The position numbers and the translations under genes are program-made. This document shows, piece after piece, positions 30,219-44,000 of a stretch of 64,000 nucleotides of DNA; the stretch's first letter is position 1; each line of letters begins with the position of its first letter. Under the pieces are notes generated by a model. That model saw only the letters and a program-made list of their open reading frames with translations, was not told where the DNA came from and made no database searches. Location: positions 16,989,613 to 17,053,612 of the forward strand of contig NC_087071.1 of the NCBI RefSeq assembly GCF_963678635.1. Direction: 5' to 3'. This DNA is from Symsagittifera roscoffensis (lineage: Eukaryota > Xenacoelomorpha > Acoela > Convolutidae).

Positions 30219-33200
30219 GACGTCCTTGCTATCAGCGACGCAGTTCCCGCTTCTACCTGGTTGAGATCATAACCTTTTGCCTTGAGCGTTTCCCTCACGA
30301 TCTTGGACTTGAGCATTATCTCTACCGGAATCCTTCTGCTTTTCTTCAAGATGGTCTTTTCTGGATGTTCTTTAGGTAATTCCGGATGATCTTCAATCGG
30401 TTTGCCTGATTTGTCCAGCCATCTCGTGAGTGGAAGACTGTCGTACGTTTCCTTGTCCATGAAGGAGAAGCCATCTTTGATCTCAGGTCTGTCCGCCTCT
30501 CTTTGTTCTTGTCTCTCGTAGAACTCCGTCTTCTTACTCAAGCTGTCGGTATTTTGATGTTTATCTCGTGTTCTATGCTCAATTATCATGTTGTATCCGT
30601 CTAGGCGAACTATCCACCTCCCAATGTAACTTTGGTCCATTGAGTACGTTTTCAGCCAGCTTAGTGCTCGATTGTCGACTCGCAGCTTGAAGGGCTCACT
30701 GCCTAGGTATGCCCTGTATTTCTCGACAAAGGTGACCACTGCGAACATCTCTGCTTTCGGTGCTCCGTACTTCATTTCTGTGTCACTTAGGACTTTGCTC
30801 CCGTACGCTATTGGTCTCAAGACTGTCTTCCCATTCCATTCTTGTTCCTGATGGAGAATTCCTGAAATCGCAACTACCGATGCATCCGTGTCCAGCACGT
30901 ACATCCCCTTCTCAGTACTGGTGCCTCGCATAGCTCTTTCTTTATCCTCTTGAATGACTCTTCCGCTGCGTTGTTCCATGTGAACTTCTTGCCCTTGTGC
31001 CTCATCAATTGTTGCATCGGGTACACCTTGTCCGCATAGCCTTTGATGAAATCTCTGTAGTAGTTAGCGAAGCCCAGGAAGCTCATCAACTGGTGTTCCG
31101 TCTTCGGTGACTTCCAGGTTAGGACTGCTTCCACGGCGTCTGGATCAGGTCTGATGCCGTGCTTGTCTACCATCCTGCCCAAGTATTTTATTGAGTCCTT
31201 GAGTATCTCGCACTTTGATGGTTTACACTTTAGCCCCGATCTTTTCATGCACGCGAACAGCTCGTCCAGTCTCTCAATGTGGTCTTCTAGTGTTGGCGTC
31301 GCTATTACCACGTCATCCACGTAGCACATTACCAGATTGCCATACTTCTTTGTCAAGCCCATCAGCGCGTGTGCCATCAATCGCTGAAACGTGGCTGTGG
31401 CATTGCAAAGTCCAAACGGCATCCGTTTCCACTGAAACAGACCCAACTCGCAGGCAAACCCTGTCTTGTCCCTGTCCTGCCTCCGTAGTGGTACCTGCCA
31501 AAAGGCCGAGCCTAAATCAAGAGTCGTAAAAAATTTTCCATCACCTAACTTCGAGAGGATCTCATCAATCCTAGGTATGGGATAGGCATCCTTCACCGTG
31601 ACGGAGTTCAGGTATCGAAAGTCACAACAAAACCTCAACTGGTCGCCTTTCTTTTTGGCCATCACTACTCCACACGCCCACGGTGACTTGGATGGTTCTA
31701 TCATGTCATACTCTAGTAACGTTTCGATCTCTTTTCTACACGCCTCCGATTTGTGCGGGGTCATGCGCCTCGCCCCCTCCCTGTGCGGTACCGCGTTCTC
31801 CTCAAGTTCTATTTCATGCTCAACGAAATTACAACACCCGATATCCGCTTTGTGCTTCGAAAAAACTTCCTCGTTCCGCTCTAGTACGTCCTTGATGGCT
31901 TCGAGCTGTTCATCTTTCAATTTGCCCCTCAAATGTTCAATCTCCGGCAGAACCGGTTTATCAGTTTGCACTTCATCTAGTGTGGGTCGCTCTGGAAAGT
32001 TCGAACAGCTCGACAGCCCATCGTCCGTTTCTGACTTAAGTGATTTAATAAGACCTGAAGAATCTTTTATTTTCTGCAATCGTCTCAAGATACAAATTTT
32101 GTCCCTGTGATTGGGACAATCAACAACTTCATTCTGTTTTGAGTTCTCAATTGTTTCATATCGAGTTTTAACCGGTAAAGCATATCCCAGTTTCCTCCCT
32201 CTCTGTATCGTGATCGGTATCTCAAGGGTATTCAACAAGACACTGACGCAGAGGCCGCTCTTCGTTATCGAGAATGATCTTCCTAAAACAGCAGCACTTT
32301 GACTATTAGGATTCGGAACTATACACACTTGCTTATTGTCACTTAATTCATTGTAATTTTTCATCCGCAAGCCTACGATTGCCGCTTCATTCGCCTTTAG
32401 CCTCACCCTCCTACTCAAGAACACCGGTGCTTTGCTTTCATTTGCTATTATTAAATTTACCGGTTTATCAAAGTTCCTGATGAAGTCTCTGCCTAAAATA
32501 AATTGGTCAGACTCATCTAGGTTTTCTACTACAAGAAAACTCATCCACAGGTTACGTTCCCCCAGATTGAGCGCTATTATCGGCGTTCTGCCCAACACGC
32601 GCAGGGCCCCTTTGTTCGCAGCCGACAACCGTATTCTCGAATCTATCAAGTCATCTTTGTTGAAGCCCATTCGTTCCCAAGTTTCGATTGGTATGAGACT
32701 CAAGACCGCTCCCGTATCAAGTAACCCACGTAACTGAGTCTTCTTACCACTTATGTCTAGCACGTGCCCTGTCACATCTGCCTCTGTTCCGATGTGCATC
32801 GCATCTTCTTCAAGCATGGCGCAGTGTCCAATCGATCTCACCTTTAACTCTTCCTTCCCTACGTAGATTTGCCCAATTAGGTCTTCATCACATGTTATCA
32901 TTGTTTTGGTATAGATGTTGATACCATCTATATTTAACATCACCTCATGTGGACCTTAAGCTTCAGTATACCTATTATCAACACGTACCGACTTGCTGCC
33001 CCCTCTCGTGAGTAGTGCTCTCAACGCTCTAGAAGTCGTTTGTGCTTAGACAACTCAAGTAATCTGCGTACACGTCAATGTGCATTATTGTCTGGTCGCT
33101 CGGTTCGCTCAAGTTTCTGGTTACCTCGTGGCCGCCCACTGTGATTATCGACATTATTCTAGCCCCGATTTTCGATATGCCGAATGGCTTCCCCGTCACC

Positions 33201-33352
33201 ATTTTCACAGTGTTACAATTCCCGGCCTTTGTTGAGCCTGATACGGCCTCTGGTGTTGGGTTTGATCCGGTTAATGCTTCGTTGAAATTCTTTCTTTCGA
33301 TCTCCTGCCTTAGTCGTTGTTCTATTTCTTTCGCTGCCAGATCCTGCTTCAC
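30206..33352 (-). pseudogene. Element A pol, protease, RT and RNase H, broken
   Basis: The pieces are 33029-33352, 30874-32943 and 30206-30979. Protease Asp-Thr-Gly-Ala, RT with Tyr-Val-Asp-Asp, and RNase H with Thr-Asp-Ala-Ser are present. Relative to B there are frameshifts near 33.05 and 30.93 kb and an in-frame 66-bp deletion near 32.47 kb removing 22 residues between protease and RT. No single frame could give a working polyprotein. Confidence 0.8.
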
Positions 33353-33438
33353 TTTGTTGATGGCCTCCGCTGCCGCCTTCTCGTAATCTATTTCTGGGGC
33401 TTTCTTCGCCGTGGCCTCTGCTGCACTACCACATTGTG

Positions 33439-35682
33439 TTACAGCTTCACTGTTTTCGTTGGTAGCTCTACATTTGGTCCCTCAAGTTTTTTCGTCTCAA
33501 ATTCACCTTGTCTGTTTCTCTGGTTCTGCACTGCTGCCAATGCCAACTTGTGTTTTGGATGACTCTGATTCTTGACCGCTTCCCAGAACAACGGACAGTC
33601 CATCCTGAAGTGCCCCTCTTGGTTACAGAAGAAGCATCTTGCACCTATTTTGATGATCAAGCCACTATAGAACTCGTGTTCTTCCATCTGGTTCATATCT
33701 TCCTCATCGGGTGCATATCCCAAACTCTTCATGCCCTGTTTGTATGTCGTGCAATCCGCCACATGATGATCAACTGACCCGCAGTTAGCACACGACCTGC
33801 GTTTGTCCATGTCATCTCTGGGCTTGTACCATGACTACCTTTGTGGCTGACTCCCCCCTTGGGTGTTCCTGTTGTCTGAGTACGAGTACTTCTTGGGTTT
33901 CATCAGCATGTATTCTCTTGACTTCTGCCTCATCTCTTCTGGAGTTGGCGCACTATCTTTCGACAATGTGTAATACGTAGCTAATATGGTTCTCAAGTCA
34001 TCACTCTTTACCCCATCAATGAACTTTGAGGCTATGCTGAAGTTTCTTCTATTGGTAGATTCTTCTGGGTCACTTCTTCTTCTCAAGCTCTCGAGATCAT
34101 CTAGGAACCGATCTATTGACTCGTCGTCCCTCTGCCTTCTCTTCTCAAATCGCATCATCGCTTGATGACCCTTCATGCCTGAGCCGAATCTATTCAACAG
34201 TATTTCAAAGATTTTATCCGCGGTATCGCGTTCTTCTTCTTTCTTCGCAACCACGCATTTTAATGCCGTGCCTTCTAAATTGCTGAGTATGGCTGTGCAT
34301 GCTTGTCTTTCATCGTTCAAGTTGTCCTGTTCTAGGTGTAATCTCATCACTTCCACCCAAGTATCAATGCATCCATCAGAGTCATCTTTGAATTCTTTTG
34401 GATTTTGAATGTTTTTCTGGATTTTGCCTCTCTTCTTTCATTCGAGTCAGTGTTCCTCGTGGCGAAGGCCTCTAGAGTTCTATTCATCATCTCCCAAGTG
34501 CTTGCCCATGTCATAGCATCCGGACCTGCGTTGCTGTTAGCTGTTGAGTCCCCCGGACCAGTCGTTGTACTTGACGTTCCATTCTTCATGATCGTTTTAG
34601 TAGCTGTTGGTGCTATGCTCACCGTGTCCCGGGTTAAGGGCAACGGTGTCGATTGCCGTTTGTTCCTTTGTGGTTCCACAAAGTCAACTCTGGTGCCTTG
34701 CGTGCGATCCGCTGCCGGTCTTTCTTGTGAGGTAGAATTTCTCAAGATTGCATCCAATTTCGCCTGTATTGCACACGAACTTTCGGCCTGATTCTTGCCC
34801 ATTGTGTTCATTCTCTTTTCCAGGCCACCTAATTGGCTGTTGACATCATCATATCGGTTTTTCAACTGTTGCATATCTTTTTTGATGTTCTTATCTTCGT
34901 TCTTCATTGGTGGCGTCTACCTTATCTGACATCTCCTTGAGTCTCTCATCTGTTGCCTTGGCCAGGTTAAAATAACTATCCAGATACTCGTGTTTGTTGT
35001 ATCTTAATTCTTTTCTTATCACTTCTCTGTCCTCTTCGCTGTGCTTTAGTTTTATGTCAATCTGATTCAGTTTCGCCATCAAGTCACCTAGCTCAAGAGT
35101 AGCCTCTTCATGGTCAGCCGTCGGTCTGTCTTTGGCTGTTGCTTCTGCTTTAGTTTGTTCCTCTCTTGGATTGGCTTCCGTCGTCTTCGTGCTCACTGTC
35201 CCAAATGTTCGTGCTCTTTCAGCTTTTGGTTCTTCAGTCATGTTTTCTTTCGTTTTTATTCCGACCATCATAGCCAACTTTTCTGTAAAAGATGTCTTTT
35301 TTACTTGAGAGTCTTCTTTCACCGTTTCTTCGGTGTTGCCTATTGCATCTTCCACATTGTCTATTGGGGAGAACTCTATGGGTTTCGGGTTTGGTTCTTC
35401 TGCATTGGGCATTGGAGTTGACTCCGTCGCCATTTTCCTTGCTTCATCCACACTTTGATCAGGTGTCTCTAGATCAATCTCGATGGTGGGTTCTACTCGT
35501 TCCCCTTCCGTACCCTCTTTTGCTCTGTTCTCCGTTGTACTCCTTGTGCTGACCATATTAACTGAAAAGCTCTTCTTTGTTATCTTCGGACCCATTGATG
35601 TTGTTTTGCGTAGCGACGAATTATACTTTGTCTTTGCTTCGGTAGACCTTTTTTCAGCTACCGGTACCCTGCTCCGCCTCAT
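33439..35682 (-). pseudogene. Element A gag, broken
   Basis: Gag starts at the ATG at 35682 (Met-Arg-Arg-Ser-Arg). Frameshifts near 34.90 and 34.38 kb, an in-frame stop near 33835 just before the nucleocapsid, and a frameshift near 33.45 kb break it. The nucleocapsid keeps two zinc knuckles (Cys-x2-Cys-x4-His-x4-Cys). Acidic N-terminus, central coiled coil, then capsid-like helices. In B the same protein runs unbroken into pol. Confidence 0.8.
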
Positions 35683-35966
35683 TATTTACAATTGTTATTA
35701 TTTACAGTATTATCTACAAAATTTCTACTCTAAGGTTAAAACTCTAAGTAAAAAGAAATTGACAATTCGCTAAAAACAATTTTTCTTAAACTTTTGAAAA
35801 CTTTTATGTGTTAGGTTAGGATAGGGAATGTGTTGTTATAATTGGTTACTTCAACCTAACTTAGTACTCTTGTAGTACCCCCTTCCTAATACTGTTCCAA
35901 GACTTTCTCTCTACCGTCCCAAGACTATTCAGTGTTGTCCCAGTACTTCTTATTGGTATCCTCAGA

Positions 35967-36485
35967 CCAATGTACCAAGACCAACGTCCCTAGACCAACG
36001 TCCCAAGACCAACGTCCCAAGACTAACGTCCCGAGACCAATGTCCCAAGACTAACGTCCCAAGACTAATGTTCCAAGACCAATGGCCCAAGACCAACATC
36101 CCAAGACTAACGTCCCAAGACCAATGGCCCAAGACTAATGTCTCAAGACTAACGTCCCAAGACCAATGGCCCAAGACCAACGTCCCAAGACCAATGTCCC
36201 AAGACCAATGGCCCAAGACTAATGTCCCAAGACCAATGGCCCAAGACCAACGTCCCAAGACTAACGTCCCAAGACCAATGGCCCAAGACCAACGTCCCAA
36301 GACTAATGTCCCAAGACCAATGGCCCAAGACCAACGTCCCAAGACTAATGTCCCAAGACTAATGTCCCAAGACTAACGTCCCAAGACCAATGGCCTAAGA
36401 CCAACGTCCCAAGACTAACGTCCCAAGACCAATGGCCCAAGACCAACGTCCCAAGACTAATTTCCCAAGACCAACGTCCCAAGAC
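35967..36485. repeat. 14-bp minisatellite in element A leader
   Basis: About 36 tandem units of (t/g)cccaagac(c/t)aa(c/t)g on the + strand. The open frames across it encode only the repeat and are not genes. Element B has a related but distinct array at the same place. Confidence 0.95.
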
Positions 36486-37396
36486 TCGTCACTGAGTGTC
36501 TGGATATCGGATCTCTTTCTTCTTCGTTGTAGGGACTTCTTGATTCACTGTACCTTGTACCACCACTCAAGCTCTAGTGAAAATTTTCCCAAAAACCCTC
36601 TCTTAATGGCCAAATGCTAACCCCCCTTTTTTAATTAACTCTTTTTCTATGTTCCAAGCAACTTGAAACCAAAACCTGTGCGCAGGTATCTTGTGATCAC
36701 CTGTTCGTATAAAAACCAATCGCAAATCCTCACCAAAATGCAACAATATAAAAAAAATAAATTTAAACAAGAAAAAAAAATAATAAAACAGAGAAATCAA
36801 CCCACCTAAAATTCAAAGGAGACAAATGTCGACCTTCTGTCGAAAAAAAATGTCTGGTACCTAACTGCCACGCGTTTTCCTCCCCCCACTAGCGATCTTA
36901 TGGGGTATCACAAAAACTGTCTATATCCGTTCCCCCCTACCAATCCAACCAACGTACCAATCTTAACTCGAGTTAAATTTTGGATATCCACCTATTATTA
37001 CCAACGCGTGTTAATGGCTAATGTAACTAAATCAACGATGTCGATTAATTAGTTACTCTAATTTCCCCCTTTTTTACAATTTACAACCGCCAACCTCTAA
37101 CCTAACCAGCCCCCCTACTAACCTCCCCCCTCTTTAGCCCCCCTCTTAAGCCGAAAAATCCCTTAAGCGCCGGGTGCTAAACCTCTCGAGAGAAAACCGT
37201 AGACCTGTTTCCAGGCCTGCTTGAGTAAAAACTGCCTCAAAACAATGGGACTCCGCTTATCCAATTTTACACTTATTTCCTATAATGTAATGTGGATTCT
37301 AACGATACCCGTTGTTCGACTTGAGAACACCCCTGTGCGTCCTCTTGTAGTGGTCCTGTGCTGGTTGTCTCTGTTCTGCACTTGACAGCAGAACCA

Positions 37397-37530
37397 CTTT
37401 CCCACTCGACTGGTCACCTCTTCCAATCAAGTCTCCTAGTAGTCCGTTTCGATCCTTGTGAACCACTTTCCCACTCGACTGGTCACCCTTTCCAGTCAAG
37501 TCTCCTAGTGGTCCGGTTCGATCGCAATCT
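37397..37530. repeat. 69-bp direct repeat, two units, element A leader
   Basis: Units begin ctttcccactcgactggtc at 37397 and 37466. B has three 70-bp units of the same family. Confidence 0.85.
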
Positions 37531-37939
37531 GTCTGAAAACCCTTAACAACGCCCCCCACTCGGGCACCTTACTGAAGTCACTGGTTTAAATTGCTAGATT
37601 GATCGAAACGATCGGTCTTATAAAACAGTATGTGTATACTATTTAATTAATACAAAGGTTTGATCCAACTAATTTGGTATCAAAGTCACTGTCTTTTTTC
37701 GTTTTATGGTTTTTGTTCCTTTTTGTATTCTTTTTTGCTCGTGTTTTTGTCCCCCTAGTTGCCCCCTTTCACTCGGTTAGCTAAGCCTCGTTCGGAGAGC
37801 GTACCAGGAAGTTTTCTTGAGTTTTCTTAAAAAGCCATCACGGTACAACCGGAAGGTTTACACGTTCCCGCTGAACCGTACCACCGGTACTCTAGAATGG
37901 GCATGTAGCCCGGAGCTGTGTCAAGTGGGTTCGACTCCG

Positions 37940-37942
37940 TAG
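37940..37942. repeat. 3-bp target duplication tag (left) of element B
   Basis: tag at 37940-37942 and tag at 59301-59303 flank element B. The uninterrupted leader in B (58338-58350) has the triplet once. Confidence 0.8.
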
Positions 37943-38858
37943 TGTAACATTCGTCTACTGCAGTCACACATGAGGCTTAAGAAAAATAGGCCCTATAACC
38001 ACTGGCTCAAGGGTCAGGGACACTATCTCTTGTGTTTTTCTACCTCAAGAACGGTCGGAGCCAGTTCGGTTCGCTTGTGACATGAGACTACGACCCGTTA
38101 CAGCTTAAAGGCTACTACTAAAATATCCCCCCACTCTAGAATTAGAAACGTCCCCATACTTAGGTCTCTAGATACCCAAAATACATGAACGCCGTTAAAA
38201 ACCGGGTTGGAACAATCCGTTAAGTTTATTTTTATTAGACAGTGGAACTTTGATCCATTTCAGATGGATCAACCTAAAACTCGCCTTACCTCAACATAAC
38301 AATCATAAAACACACTCTAGAAATTTAAATTTGTACTCACATAGTAGCACGCTCAAGAAGTGGGAAATAATCCAGTCGGTAATTAACTCAAGAATTAAAT
38401 AACGCAACTAAATGAGTCTAATGTTTTATAGTTTTGACAATAAGAACGAGTTTATACTCTAGACAATAGTTTTCTTGTGAACCATTAGGACACTCAAGTT
38501 GTCCACCTTTCCACCGAAGGTTCACTCTAGTCCAGTTCCGAATAATACTCCAGTCGTTATAATCCAATTCGAGGGAATACTCTCGTCTCTGTCACAGATG
38601 GGACAGCTCTACTCTCGATTATTATAGTGATGGAAATTGCGAATAGCAATTTCCTACTGCTTTTTCTTGTGACTTTCCCGCGTATGCGACTCAATTGTTC
38701 TGAAATTGTTCTGATCTCTTTTTCTGATTTTCAGTTCTCGCGAGAAAATCGTGCATGACAGGTTCCATTCGAAATTTTGAAAAATTAAATTTCACTCCAA
38801 AATCAAGTGTTTTTTGCTTCTCTCAAGGTCAAACTTCCAAATATGACCGACTGGCACA
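37943..38858 (-). repeat. 3' LTR of element B
   Basis: 916 bp, TG...CA ends. Sense-strand AATAAA signals (plus-strand tttatt at about 38225-38236) and the GATCCAT/ATGGATC hairpin (about 38251-38270) are present, as in all copies. The next base inward begins the candidate polypurine tract (plus-strand tactccccgg). Confidence 0.95.
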
Positions 38859-39288
38859 TACTCCCCGGACTCGAGATCGATGTCCTCATCGCGCGCTGTC
38901 TTCTGCCAGTGAGTCCCAGAAAAACCGAGTGTTGCTCAAGATACAATGCCAGTGGTCATTTACAGAAGTTTGCAGCAGATTTAAGCTTATCTACACCCCA
39001 AAATTCACAGCCATTTAAAATTTTCACACTATTGCTAAACAGCAACCAAAATCTACATACACCTGCACCCTTGAATTTTCGCTTTTCAAGCCAATCATTT
39101 TAAAATCTCTTTTGTCCTATTCAATCAGGAAATTGTCATGCAGCATTTCGATTTATATAATAAATATAGTATATTAGTAACAATATTTGCTTTGTTAAAA
39201 TTTCTTTTTCGTGAATCCAAGTTTCACTCGGATCCACGCTCAAGCCCCCCTTCCCTCTCAAGACTCAAGATCCATCCGATTTGCCCAT
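38859..39288 (-). other. 3' untranslated region of element B
   Basis: 430 bp between the module stop and the LTR, no ORF; conserved with A. Confidence 0.5.
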
Positions 39289-41025
39289 TCATCTCGTACT
39301 CTTCGCCTTGGAGGTACTGCATCCTGAAGTGCTAGATGCGGCAAACTGTCTCAACAGTTCCTCTTCATCATCGGAACTAATCACAATCTCCTCCCAAGCC
39401 TTCAGCTGTTCATAGGATCGCATCCATTCTCTCTGCTCCTGCAATCTCTTTGCTTGGTTGGGTAGTGCCTTCACCCTAGCTTCTCGGTTCAAGCAAAAGG
39501 AGTTGTGCAGGCTCAAGCTCACGTTCTTCGCCAGGTCCTCCTCTAGTATTGACTCCCTCGCTTTGGTATTGTCTCTAGACATCTTACCCACTCTTTTCCA
39601 TCCTGTCGTGATCGCATTACGATGGGTTAGCAGGGGTCTCTTGAAAGCTTCCGGCCCAATCTCGGCCTGGAACTGTCGATACTCCTTTTGATGTTTTCTC
39701 ATGTGATCTTTCGTTGTCATGTACAACCAAGACGTCAGTGTCGCCCGAAACCATGGAAAGTACCTCAAGCGACTCCATACGTGCCTGACTTCCGTCGGTA
39801 TGGCGAATACTTTGCACGCAGTCTCAAACAACTCGAGTCTCCTGCTGTAGTCTATCGCGTATATTGACTCAGCCGTTGGCGTCGTCGCCTCCCGATACTT
39901 CGTTATATTCTCTTCTATCCATCTCAGAGCTAACATCGTACTCACTACTAAGAGCGTCACCTTCTGCCGGTGATCCGGTAGTCCGATCGACCGAATCTCT
40001 TCCACATCCCACACCAGGCAAAGGTTCTTGTGATCTGGATACCACACCGTTTGTGCCAAACAGTGGCATGGGCATTCCCCATGAGAGATCTCAATGTTCC
40101 TGAGATTACGCTCCCCTGAGGCTTCCAAGAGAGGCTCAAGCTCCATCATTTTCTCGTGCATCGTGTCGTTGTCCTCCAGGTTCGGAGTACTTTCCACAGG
40201 TTTCCCGATCACGTTTTGTCTCTCGTGATCGCTTGTGTTTTCTCTTTCCAACTTCAGAAGATCTTCTCCCCAGATTTCGCTTAAGTCCTCTCTCAATTCT
40301 TTTGGTACTGTCCCTTTGATTTTTCTCAACAACTTGTGCGAGTGATGCGACATCCGAGCCAACCTCACGCACTTGGGCACTGAGAAGGCCTTGTCCACCA
40401 GTATTCTCTGGCTGGACACTTCCACCATCGCCATGTGTAGCGGGTAGTGACTTCCGCACAAGTTGGCCATCATTGACCCTATCAGCGATTTCGCGTTCAA
40501 TGGCAAGCCATAAGCTTCGCTCATGGGAAATCCCATTTCCGCCTCAAGACCAACCTTCCAGCTCCGGATGTGTTTTTGAGTCACCTGCAACACCCCGGGC
40601 CATGATTCTACGCTCAACGCCGTCACTAAATGATGTTCAGATTCCAGTCTCTCCAGTGCCTGCAGACCACACATTCTCGAGAAGAATCCGAGAGCTGTCG
40701 CTATATTCACCGTGGTTCTCGCGTAACATTCCGCTGTTATTTGCACTTCACTTTTCTCCCTTTCTGTGATGTCTTCGAACCAAGTGATCAGGTCTTCTTT
40801 TTGAAACGACAGTATTCTGACGCATGACCGTCCATCGCAGATGTGCTCTCCGTTCCCACACGTCGAATCCAGACAGCTACCCGGCTCCAATTTCTTTGCT
40901 GACCCGGGGTCGCTCGTCCTTTCGCTTGGCTCTTGCTTCTGGGGCGTGATTAGCTTATGTAGCACACTCAACTTCGCCAGATCTTCATCTTCCGTTGGTG
41001 CTAACCTCACTCGCTCGGTGGTTTC
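39289..41025 (-). pseudogene. Element B module, C-terminal half after an in-frame TAG
   Basis: This is the continuation, in the same frame, of the 1226-codon frame upstream; only a TAG at 41026-41028 separates them, at a codon for Glu in element A. It corresponds to the C-terminal two thirds of A's module protein 4, including the Cys-x4-Cys-x6-Cys-x4-Cys cluster and the acidic tail. No internal damage otherwise. It could be silent, or made by readthrough, though the context after the stop (gaa) is not a known readthrough context. Confidence 0.65.
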
Positions 41026-44000
41026 CTAGATTAGACTCGCATGGGGATGTGGACACCAGGAGGGTCTTAGTAGCTTCCATATCACTCCCAAGTTCGTAGT
41101 TAACAAGCCATTTCCACCGCCCACGTTCACTTCAACCCTCTTGTTTGAGCGCGGTATGCTTATCACCTCTGGTGTTTTCTCAAGAATCAGGCCCAGGCTC
41201 GGCCCCTCTTTCTCCACCGCGTCTATCTCCATTATTCTTTCTGTCCAAAACTTCAGTAGCTCCGCTACCTCATGGTTTCTGTGGGCTCCTCCAGCTTCCG
41301 AGGCTAAGAAGGGATTGTAGGCTATTCCCATCACTCCAGACACATATTGGTAGTCCCCCTTCTCACTGAGTCTCGAGTACTGTTCTGACGAGGCCAGGTT
41401 ACGGTGAACATCATGTTCTTCCTCGAACTTCTTATTAGAGAACCTCCGTACCTCGTCCAGCTTTCTTCTCTCGTTGCTGGGACCTCTAGACCTGCTGGTG
41501 GAATTTGCGACTTTCACATCCATTCTCCGGAACCACAGGCTGGCCGTCAACTGGTTTATCGCCGGGTGGTCGTCCCCGATGACTGGGCTGAACTTGAGTT
41601 GTCTAGCAAAGTTCGATATCTCTAGCAAGAGTACCTCATCCAATACAATCAGGACGTCGGCCAGTCCGTAAAAACCCCTCAGTGCATGAGATATGTCAGC
41701 CCATGCCGCCGGCAATTCTGATTTGTAAAGCCTCAAGTTCGATGGCTCCAGCTCTCGATTGGGGGCTGCCATCAGAATCCGCCATTCACTCCCTTCTGCT
41801 ATCAGGATCAAGACCGCGTACACGAATTGTAGGGCGGGTGGCATATTTGCGTATCCTGGGGATGTGGTAAACACCACCTTCGTCTTAGACCCAAATCTCG
41901 AGGCTACGTTCTCTTGTACCTCATTCATCGCCGCAAATAACGCCTGAATAGCTTCCCATATCTTCCTCGATGTCGGAATTTCATCCCCCTTTAGTTGCTC
42001 AAGAAGTCCCATCGCGTGCAGGTGATCATTCATCCCTGCAAACAATAGCAGTTCAGGTTCACAGGGCATCTCCGACTTTATTGCCACTACCAGAGTTAAC
42101 ATCTGATTCAATTCAGCTCCTGGCAAAGAGTATATCAAAGTCTCCGGCCAGAACAACTTGGGAGACGTTCCTTCGAAGTCTGATCCCGCCACAATGACTA
42201 CTCTCGCAGCAGCTGGGTCTGCTCTATCATACACTGCCAGGGTTTTGGCCAGCTGGGTACTCCCACAGGGCTTCCCGTACCTGGGATCTTCCGCCAATTT
42301 CGAGCCTTCGTAAGCGGCATCTGGCAATCCCGTTCCTCCCGGATTGAGTAGCTTGTCTACCACCTTCAACTGTGCCGGGGTTGCCAACCTGATTCTGGCG
42401 ATGCTAGTTCGGTGCTTGGGAGGTTCTGCTATAAGTCCCGGACTCCCCAGCAGCTTGAGAGGTCTGTAATTAATGGGTCCCATGATCGTTTTTGTGGGAA
42501 TTCCCGTCAGGTCTGTGGTCTCCATCAACTTCGCTCTCGAGAAGTGCGCCTCATGAGCTTTCAACCAGTCCACGCAATGATGCCTATTCAAGTCCTCGTG
42601 TGATACTCGTTCGATCCCCAGGGTTTCCGCCAATTCTTGCCTGCATTCCAAACTCTCTAGATCCAGTTCTTTCACCTTCTGGGGATATCTCAAGCGAGCG
42701 GTCTCCATAGACTTATTTTCCCGTTTGCTCTCTGCCACTACCACTGAGGATATCGCCGAGCTTGGAGGTGTTGATGACGTCACCTCCTCAGACTCCATTG
42801 GCGTGGCACTCTGCAATCTGGTCTGGCTGCTCCTTGAACTGTCTCTAGTGTCAACTCTCGGTCCCAAGCGACCAGCCAAGGCCCTCGAGGCAAGGAATGG
42901 TGGGTTGGGAGGTGGTCCTAAAGTGAATTGGGCTGTCTCCAGCAGGTCCGCCTCTAGCGTGTTTATGTGTTCCTGGAAGACGTCGTTCAGCCACTCCGCT
43001 CCCCTTGGCCTATCGAAATGGATTCCATCTTTTGAGGTGTCTTCAGGGAATCCCTTTTTCTCCATACGTTCTGCTATGTCCAACAGCCTGAGAGGAAGCA
43101 CACTCTTTCGGTGTATGTCTCGGATCACCTTGTTCAGGCTCCGCACCTTCTGGTTCATCTCTAGGGCGTGCTGATCAAACATCATGTTGTAGGGGACCGT
43201 GCATACCGTCAGCAGGATGGGATCCATCTGGATCCTCAGTTCCTCAAGAAGGCAGCTCATCTTGTCGCACAACCTCGTTACTTTCCTCGCTTCTCCCCTT
43301 GACACGTCGTCGGTCCCAACCATCAGGGTCACTGTGTAAACTTTGGTCATCCCTAGCATGTCCAGGGTTGCCAACATCTGTGGCGTGGCAGCTCCAGCGA
43401 AACTCAAGACTCCTGTCTGCCAATGTGACCGTATCTGGGTCAACACCCGCACCAGGCTATCCCCTATAATTAGGTGAACTGCACCCTCTGGCACACGAGG
43501 TGGCGCTAGATACTCCACCCAGGCTGCGTCATGGAAGCAGTCCCTCCTGGCTCCCTGTTCCGCACTCCAGTCCAGCCGATTGTGCCTGTGGTAGTTCCCT
43601 TCTGTATTCTTCTTATAGCTCGCGATCACGACATTCCTGACCGGCTGTTCCCTCCAAGTTGGGGGAAGCTCTGGCCTTGTCGATCTTTCACGACTCTGCT
43701 GCTGCAATTTCTCGCCTAGCTCCTTCAGGCGCGATGAGGCGCCGCTCACCTGACTGCCACTCGAGGTCGAGGTTGGGGTATATCCTGGTAACACCACATC
43801 CATCAGGGGACGTACAGGTTGTGTCTCTAGGTTGCGCAGGGAAGGCGTCACGTCATTCGGTATCCAGACCTCCAACCCTTCACTCATGTGTTCTCTGGCC
43901 TCGCGGTCAAGGTTGAACCGTCCTCTAGCCCTGGGAGCTTCATCCACCTCCATGCGCGACTCTGGCCTCGAGCTGGTCACCACTCGTTCGTTTGACCTGG

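Larger units (their letters stand above)
35683..37942 (-). other. Leader region of element A (interrupted)
   Basis: About 2.26 kb between the gag start and the insertion point of B, continued at 59301-59346. No convincing ORF. It holds the 14-bp minisatellite, a pair of 69-bp direct repeats, and a conserved block (about 37.6-37.94 kb) aligning well with the B leader. Confidence 0.7.

Noticed and set aside
35962-36376. Open frames across the 14-bp minisatellites (also 56416-56939)
   Set aside because: They exist on both strands and encode only the repeat; no independent coding sign.
37860-37942. tRNA-like 'ggttcgactcc' in the leader as a tRNA gene
   Set aside because: It resembles a T-arm but no cloverleaf could be formed around it.
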